Source: Undaria pinnatifida (Eukaryota > Sar > Phaeophyceae > Laminariales > Alariaceae). Taken from it: DNA of 64,000 nucleotides. The notes beneath the pieces were generated by a model. It had not been told where the DNA came from. It worked only from the letters and a program-made list of their open reading frames with translations, and ran no database searches. Both the position numbers and the translations under genes were made by a program. Below are positions 57,995 to 64,000 of the stretch, in pieces (the first letter of the stretch is position 1; every line of letters begins with the position of its first letter). The DNA is taken from positions 5,482,155 through 5,546,154 of the forward strand of contig JABAKD010000005.1 in assembly GCA_012845835.1 (NCBI GenBank), read 5' to 3'.

Positions 57995-60530
57995 GTGACT
58001 GGTGTGACGCGGACACCTGTGATTCACCTTCGATCGGCGTCCCTAACGAAGGAGCTGAGAGCTTGACGAAACGTGAGTTGCATTTCTTCGTGTTGTTGGA
58101 ATTTGATGTTTGCTGTCAGCTACTATACTACTGATGATGTTGAGAGTTGTGTGCTGCAAGTTGTGCGCAATAGACTACCAGTATGTGGTTTTGGGTGTTG
58201 GTGAACTCAAGCGAATCCTGTTTCCAATAATGATGCACATTGAAATTTACATTGATTGTTTGACCTTGTGTGCCTGTCTGCAACGTCTGCTGTAGCATGT
58301 GTGTGCTACACCAGCGTGGTCGAACTACCACACGGTGTGGAAGCTGTGCTTGGGGACGCGTAACCTGAACAAACTCAAGTTCGCCTTGGTGGTCACGGAG
58401 GGCAGTCCCGTCGTCGGGGTAAGCATGTTGTACTAGTTGTCTACGCAGTTGTGTGCTGTGATTTCTTTTTCATGCATACAAACACACTTTTGCATGCACG
58501 AGTACGTGTACGGGGCAGTCATGTCATCGAGGTATAAGCGGGAATTGTACAAGTACTCAGGTCTACGAGTAGACCTATGCAGTGACGCTGTGTGATGCGA
58601 TTTCTTTTTCATACGTACAGCCAAACACACTTCATGTATGTACGACTACGAGTACGGGGCAGTCCCGTCATCGGGGTAAGCGGGGGTTGGACAAGTGGTC
58701 CATGCAGTGACGCTTTGTGCTGTGATATAAACAACGTTTTGGATGTAAGACTACGACTACGTGGTATCTATACATGTAAGACGCAATGAAAACGGGCAAG
58801 TCTCATCACGGGGGTCAGCCAGGGTTGTAAAAATGGTCCATGCAGTGATAAATAACACAGCAGCATGATACCTCAGCACCAGTCGCAGTACACACTGGAG
58901 GTTGATATATAGCAGTAAACAGAAGCTGAAGTTAACCTGGGTGATGCTGGAGAGCAGTCCCGTGATTGGGGTTAGCGAGTTGTTCATGTAGTGACGCGGT
59001 GTACTACTACTGTTACTCATTTTTCATACAACCACATGAACTCTTTGTATTAACGAGTACAAGTAGGGTGCGCAACCTCTTCAGGAATCGCAGTACACGT
59101 CGGTCGTAATAGTGTTGATAGCAGCAGTAATAGAGTAGTACCGAACAATATATACAGCAGGTACTGTCTCTTACCCTTCGTTGTCGGTCGCTATACTCTA
59201 ATCCTTCAAGTGCATCCTGGCTCCTCGAGGGCATTCTGAGATGTTCCCTCATCGTTGACACTGGAGAGTGCGGTTACGCGCATAGCCCACCTCGGTGTGT
59301 CTCCACACCTCCTGATGCCGAAGAGAACGCCGGTAGGCCTTATATAGCAGTATACCGGGGCTTACGCTTACCAGTTGCGACTGTGAATCCCGTTCGTTCC
59401 TGTCCCAGTGGTGGTTTCATAGGTGTTAGCAACGTTGTGGTACCAGGCAGGGCTTTGCCCATAAACGACCGCCTTCATTACAACAGCAGTGTTAAATTGT
59501 ACGACTTCCTTTCAAACTTGGAAATCGACGACAGCTACGTGGCCTTACTATTTTGAACATTCACTGAACGCAAGGTATTCCCATCCGTTGTTGTCGTTTG
59601 CAGAAGCCCTGCGAAGCAGCCGCAGAGGGCCGCCAAGTCGGCGAGGACATAAACACGAAGTTCACCGGCGACATCAAGGTCGGTGACCTCCTGAAGAAGG
59701 CAGGCGACCACTTGCTCGATATACATCCCGCATTCCATTCCCACGGTGCCACGAGGGCGTTCGACATCGAGGTACGTTCTACTCTTCTTATCTTGCGTCC
59801 TATGTGTCACGAGTCGAAACATCCATGTCTCTTGCTCAAGACTAGGGGATGGCGTGCGGATATAGTCTATGAAGTGCGGCTCTTTTTCCGAGTACCAAGA
59901 GCAAGTACAACAATACCACAACAATTACTAACAACGAAAGGAGCTCCAATAATTTGGATGGTTACGACGTCTGCTGGAGAGAAGTACCAATACTTTTTTA
60001 CACATACTTATCGACGTCCTCCCGCCATGCTTCAACGTTTGTGGACAGATCCACAAGATCATCGACAAAAAACAAGAGTGCAAGGTGCTGGGTACCTCCG
60101 CTGAGGAGGAAGAGTCCAAGCAAGCCTGCATCACTCCTTCGGAAGCAATGTTGACAGCACGTTCTTTATTGAACGTTGAGTTGTGGTTTATTATACCAGC
60201 ATCGTTTTTTAAGAACTATGCCTAAATTTAAATGCGTGCTCTTCGTCTTTCAGGAATACAAATGTACTTCACATGTTTGCGGTGTGTGCGTTCAAGTTTC
60301 TGCTTCCAGCATGTTTTTTTTGGCACTGCGCTCCTTTACATCTTAAGTTGTAGTTTTCCTGTCTCTATCATCGACAAGCGCGTGCCTGGTGTTTATGCAC
60401 TGCGATAATTTATTATTGATGATCGACTTAGAGAGAGCTATTAATGAGTTTACAGGTGCTACCTGAGAGGTGGAAGGATATGCCAAGCAAGTCCTCCGAC
60501 GTGTCCATCATGGACTGGGCGAATGGATAA
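57589..60530 (+). CDS. Gene C: small Cys-containing protein, 3' part well supported, 5' part ambiguous
   Basis: Clean phase-0 exons are 58296-58418, 59604-59771, 60049-60174 and 60456-60530 (stop TAA). A 5' exon begins near 57589 and reads a Gly/Ser-rich linker, then a possible zinc-binding module (CPSKGCDG...CDTC). Another frame of the same DNA, from about 57931, reads CNLNKKHWGSG and DWCDADTC, which also looks coding. No single splice solution uses both. Either a one-base change near 57930 broke the exon, or one frame is fortuitous. I do not recognise the family, and the start codon was not found. Confidence 0.5.
58296..58418 (+). CDS. Gene C exon
   Basis: Acceptor GTCTGCTGTAG; 41 codons; donor GGG/GTAAGC. 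It reads HTVWKLCLGTRNLNKLKF and ends TEGSPVVG. Confidence 0.65.
58400..59055 (+). repeat. Tandem array of the exon end and its donor, five units of 112-156 bp
   Basis: GGGCAGTCCCGTCGTCGGGG-like blocks recur at 58402, 58514, 58658, 58796 and 58952. Each is followed by GTAAGC-like or decayed donors, a TGCAGTGACGC-like block and a CATACAACACACTT-like block. Confidence 0.75.
59604..59771 (+). CDS. Gene C exon
   Basis: Acceptor GTTGTCGTTTGCAG; 56 codons; donor GAG/GTACGT. It reads KPCEAAAEGRQVGEDINTKF and continues to GDLLKKAGDHLLDIHPAF. Confidence 0.75.
60049..60174 (+). CDS. Gene C exon
   Basis: Acceptor GTTTGTGGACAG; IHKIIDKKQECK then an acidic stretch; donor AAC/GTTGAG. An earlier donor AAG/GTGCTG at 60085 is also phase 0. 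The frame would otherwise end at TAA 60223-60225. Confidence 0.55.
60456..60530 (+). CDS. Gene C terminal exon
   Basis: Acceptor GAGTTTACAG; 24 codons (VLPERWKDMPSKSSDVSIM...) then TAA. Confidence 0.6.
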   Translation: MLPERWKDMPSKSSDVSIMDWANG

Positions 60531-60734
60531 TAATAACAAACTCATAATCATAATCGTCTCTATCCTGTACCGTTGAACTATATATTGACCTCTTGGCATT
60601 TTCAAGTCGCCAGTTGCGCCAATATTTGTGCTTCTCTTCCGCCTTCCTACTGAATGTCCATTCCTCCTTCCGCAAGCGTAGCGGGCGGCGCCCAGCCGCC
60701 CGCGAGCGAAGCCCTTGTATTATATAGACTTTAG

Positions 60735-61075
60735 ACTATATCTTCCATGAGGACACACAACCCGTAATACGCGCGATCGGAGTATCACGCACAGCTTGCA
60801 AAATAATTATGAGTTTCGACAAAACCTTGATCTCAACAGCTGGAGTGTATTTTTACTTTTTTAATGTAGTCTAGGTCGGCGACTCCCCTTGAATCTACAG
60901 TGTAGCTTGTACCAGGGTCAACAGGGCGATGTTAGTCAGTCTGCGCGCGGAAACCATAAAAAAACCGTTTTTTGAGGGGGGCAAAATCTGACAGCTGTGG
61001 AAGGAAATGCGTCAGTTTACCAAAGTGCATGCTGTAAATCGTACAGTCAGTGAGGAGAGGGCGGAGTGTTCGAAG
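60735..61075. repeat. Rearranged head-to-head copy of the palindromic repeat family
   Basis: 60740-60855 is a minus arm, up to CAGCTGGAGTGTA. 60870-61040 is the distal part of a plus arm. The proximal part of the plus arm is deleted, leaving an asymmetric version of the palindrome at 36.7-37.2 kb. Confidence 0.7.
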
Positions 61076-61943
61076 GGGTGGGGGTGGGTGGGAATGTGTC
61101 ATCGTTATTCCATCATCCAGCATCGAGCACGCCAAGCAGCACAGCCAGTCAGTGCATTTGGTACGTAGGTATAGCGTGTGCAAGCTTCAAGAAGCCGCTG
61201 CATGTCCCATGGCGATCCCGACTGCGACCATGTTCAAAACTTCGTTGTTGCTTTTTTGCAGATAGCCAAGGCATGTCCGTGGCTGCACGCAACGAGGGCG
61301 AGACAGACTATAAATTCGTGAGATAGATGGAGTCGAGGTCGAGAGTCGAGAGTTGAGATGGTCTTCTTCTCGGGTTTGTTAGAGAAAAAAGCCTGCGGTA
61401 TTTTTTTACCCATCAACCAATGGTCGGGGCAGACTCACCCACCACCCGGGACAATGGTCATGCGCAGATATTTCTGCAGTCGAAACAGGATTCAGATATA
61501 CTAAAACGTAATCGTGCTGTGTGTGTTCAACACTCACTCACCTGAGACGTGCCAACAAACTTGCACCTTTTTATATTATTATTCAATTTGATGCTAGGGT
61601 ATCTAATAATAATGCCGATGCAACCGCGCACTGTGCTGCCACAGTTTGAGTAGTAGTACGGTGGTGCAGTATGGAAGTATCCTGCCCGTCACGCTTGAGC
61701 TTGTGCCTTACTGGACCCTTGTTTGTGCGTATGGTGCTGGATACGCGAGGAGCGAGGTAACTATGTATTACCCTGGTGTACGTAAGGAGCGTCGATTGAT
61801 GCACTCAAGTTCCTACAGCTAGTTGTAATAATGATGGTATCATCACGATCGCGAGGTCTGAGCACGTCGTCTGTCGATGTAGCGCTTACTATTAATGGAT
61901 AACTTAGTTTCGTCTGGACGCAGCGTCTGGTCCCGCTCGTGAT

Positions 61944-62570
61944 TTGCAGAAGGTAATTTTGCGGTCAGTACCGGCAAGCAGCCAGTTCCCGAATATACTA
62001 ATGTATTATAGCGCCCAAACTCAATGTATGTACTGTATACATTGTGTCGTATCGGACTCGGTTCCGCACCGTCTGTATGTGCGGTACGTGCTGTATGAGG
62101 TCAAGAGCGGACCCGCCCAGGAATTCAATATATTCAACCAACACCTGCTCGGACCATCAAGGGAACAACCTTTTCATATTCCTTCTGGGCCAGCAATCAC
62201 AGATCTGATTGTGAAGGAGTCGTGGTGCCGGATGTTGGGAGGGAAGGGACGCAGGGGTATCAGCTTCGCTTGGAGACAGCACCGGTTCTTCTTTGATGGT
62301 TTCTTATTATTGGCGTTGAGCTATGAAAAGCTCGAAGGAGACAGGAAAGGGGAAGGAGTGAGAGCATGGGGGTGGGGTGAGGCTCACAGAGTTCGCTTCA
62401 CCCTCCAGCATTGCTGCTGTGCTCTCTTCTGGACCTTTACCTATGGAACGTACAAGGAACGTTCTCCTAGGTGTGCTATATTCCCAAGAGCGCTTAACGC
62501 GCTTACTTCTACCTATCTTGTCCAGAGGAGGACGCTCCATTACCGAGAACGTTCTTGTGGTATAAGCTAG
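61944..62570 (+). CDS. Long uncharacterised open frame (208 codons)
   Basis: Starts at ATG 61944 and ends at TAG 62570, unusually long for this window. The middle (RYVLYEVKSGPAQEF...) reads protein-like, but no domain is recognised. A second frame (62555-62842) overlaps its end. Could be an exon, a decayed gene or chance. Confidence 0.25.
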   Translation: MQKVILRSVPASSQFPNILMYYSAQTQCMYCIHCVVSDSVPHRLYVRYVLYEVKSGPAQEFNIFNQHLLGPSREQPFHIPSGPAITDLIVKESWCRMLGGKGRRGISFAWRQHRFFFDGFLLLALSYEKLEGDRKGEGVRAWGWGEAHRVRFTLQHCCCALFWTFTYGTYKERSPRCAIFPRALNALTSTYLVQRRTLHYRERSCGIS

Positions 62571-62979
62571 CTATTCTCTACGGGTTATCCGCTTCACTAA
62601 GAATATTCCGTTCTAAGGGAATCTTCTTGTGGCCAATAGACCGTTACTCTGCGGACTATCTTACCGAATCTATTGCCCGCTATACCGACACTCTATTACA
62701 TGATCATAAACCAACCCTAGCATCGCTTCTTGCTGCTCTCAACAAAACCGCCGATAACCCTCGCGAGAAACCTGCACAGCTCAGAATTTATCTATTCACA
62801 GTTCGATCCTGTCTCTTTCTGCGACTCTCGCTGTGTCCCTGATATATTTGCAATGCTGCTGCTGTTTCGCGGCCACCGGACGTTCCCAAAACATATTCTT
62901 AAAGGTATAACGCAACAAAGAGGAACATAAAAGGAAAATAACATGATGAGTCATTTTTGAACCCCGCTGCATATTCGGC

Positions 62980-64000
62980 TAGACTACGAGCTGGGTCAGC
63001 CAAGACCCTGCCAAACGGGAGAGGTCGACCACGCACCGCCCAATTTTACGTAGTTGGACTACTAGAAACTTTGACACGGCGTTGTTCATGCACCAACCGA
63101 GACGTGTCTTGCCGGGCTTTCTTTTATTTATTTTTCGGTTTTTGAGAGGCATATGACCGCAAATGCAACCCCCAAAAAAAAATAGAAACGCACCTAAACC
63201 TCGTCTGGGATTTGTTTTTCCGAAAGCCAGGCAAGATTTAGTTTCGCATAGGCGTCACGAATACGGTGTTGAAATTCTGGATCGAAACACGCAAAATCGA
63301 GCGGGGCATTTTAGGAAGCATCGTTTTCTTGTCACGCTTGTATTACAATTGTTACACTTGTTTTAAGCACAGGAAAGGAAATCGTTGTGGCCATATTTCG
63401 TGACGGTCGACGAATTGGGCAATAAAACTGATGTAGATCCCTGTGTCCTCAGTGATGCCTCCACAAACTTGTCACCTCAATCGAGAGGTTTTATTCCGGA
63501 ATTAGTCAAAACAAGTTGGTGTTTTTGAGTTTTCGCCGATATCTCGTCGAGTTCGCGTCGAATTCTAAATGCGTCATAATTTTATATAAACCTTTTTTTC
63601 ACGTGCACTGTGATGTGTGTCAGGGTCACTGATTCCAAATTTCTGGCCGTAACTCGTACAGGCTGGGCCAGCCAAGTAACTGCCAAAGACGTAGATTGGC
63701 CATGCCTACCTCAATTTACGTATTTAGGTGTGATTTTTGGACACGATAATGTTGATCATGGGCCAACCGACAAAAGGAAAGCCGGGCTTTTTCTTTTTCT
63801 ATTTTTGTCTGCGAGATATGGCCGATGTTACAATCCCAAAAAAATACAAAAACGCCAATAACTTGCGAAAGAAAAAAAAAAAAGCCCGGCTTCCGTTTGT
63901 GTGCACATTTGGTTTAAATACGTCGTTAAAGTCAGATCAAATTTCTCAAAATTGAGCGAGGCATAGCAAAAATACCATGGTATCCATCTTTGGTCGAAAA
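62980..64000 (+). repeat. Two diverged non-coding repeats, offset about 670 bp
   Basis: CAGCCAAG-CTGCCAAA, CAATTTTACGTA/CAATTTACGTAT, CCAACCGA, and GCCGGGCTTTCTTTT/GCCGGGCTTTTTCTT occur in the same order near 62998-63130 and 63667-63800. Function unknown. Confidence 0.55.

Noticed and set aside
58400-59055. Regularly spaced repeats suggestive of a CRISPR-like array
   Set aside because: Repeats are imperfect, spacers are related to each other, units match an exon end, and the genome is eukaryotic.

Overview
This is eukaryotic nuclear DNA. It has spliced genes with GT-AG introns and strong pyrimidine tracts, dense miniature transposons, LTR retrotransposon remains, and very long simple repeats. 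There is no bacterial operon structure and no rRNA operon. The intron-rich, repeat-rich style, with pyrimidine-tract acceptors, TTG microsatellites and ankyrin genes, makes a stramenopile, most likely a brown alga such as Ectocarpus or a relative, my best guess. The sequence alone does not prove it. Gene structures were worked out by hand by matching splice signals and codon phase.

Layout. 1-3669 (minus) is a decayed Ty3/gypsy-type LTR retrotransposon. It keeps a 269-bp LTR, a primer-binding site, and an integrase with chromodomain broken by one stop codon. 3862-5612 is an 80-90 bp-LTR miniature retrotransposon (TRIM) split by a 1.37-kb fold-back DNA transposon (4094-5458). About 7.07-41.02 kb (plus) is one very long gene, gene A: 16 proposed exons, 757 codons. 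It encodes an ankyrin-type repeat protein with three hydrophobic segments and a charged, poly-Gln C-terminus. Its introns hold nearly all the repeats of the window: at least four miniature inverted-repeat families, a second intact TRIM (22568-22949), a 1.6-kb CCATGG satellite, a 470-bp TTG run, a 500-bp palindrome, and several broken copies of the gene's own exons.

41-45.9 kb holds repeats and two orphan candidate exons. 45.86-56.81 kb (minus) is gene B: 10 exons whose phases all agree, 762 codons. It encodes a protein with a signal peptide, a cysteine-containing luminal or extracellular region and three C-terminal membrane helices. 57.6-60.53 kb (plus) is gene C, divergent from gene B, with four clean 3' exons and an ambiguous Cys-rich 5' exon. 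60.7-64 kb holds a repeat copy, one uncharacterised long reading frame and two diverged non-coding repeats.

How it fits together. Genes B and C lie head to head and may share a promoter region (about 56.8-57.6 kb). Genes A and B both encode membrane proteins, but nothing links them functionally. The most unusual signals are these: a miniature retrotransposon carrying a tRNA-like T-arm; a nested insertion whose empty site is preserved elsewhere in the window; exon edges that sit in or have seeded tandem arrays; and dispersed dead copies of one ankyrin exon.
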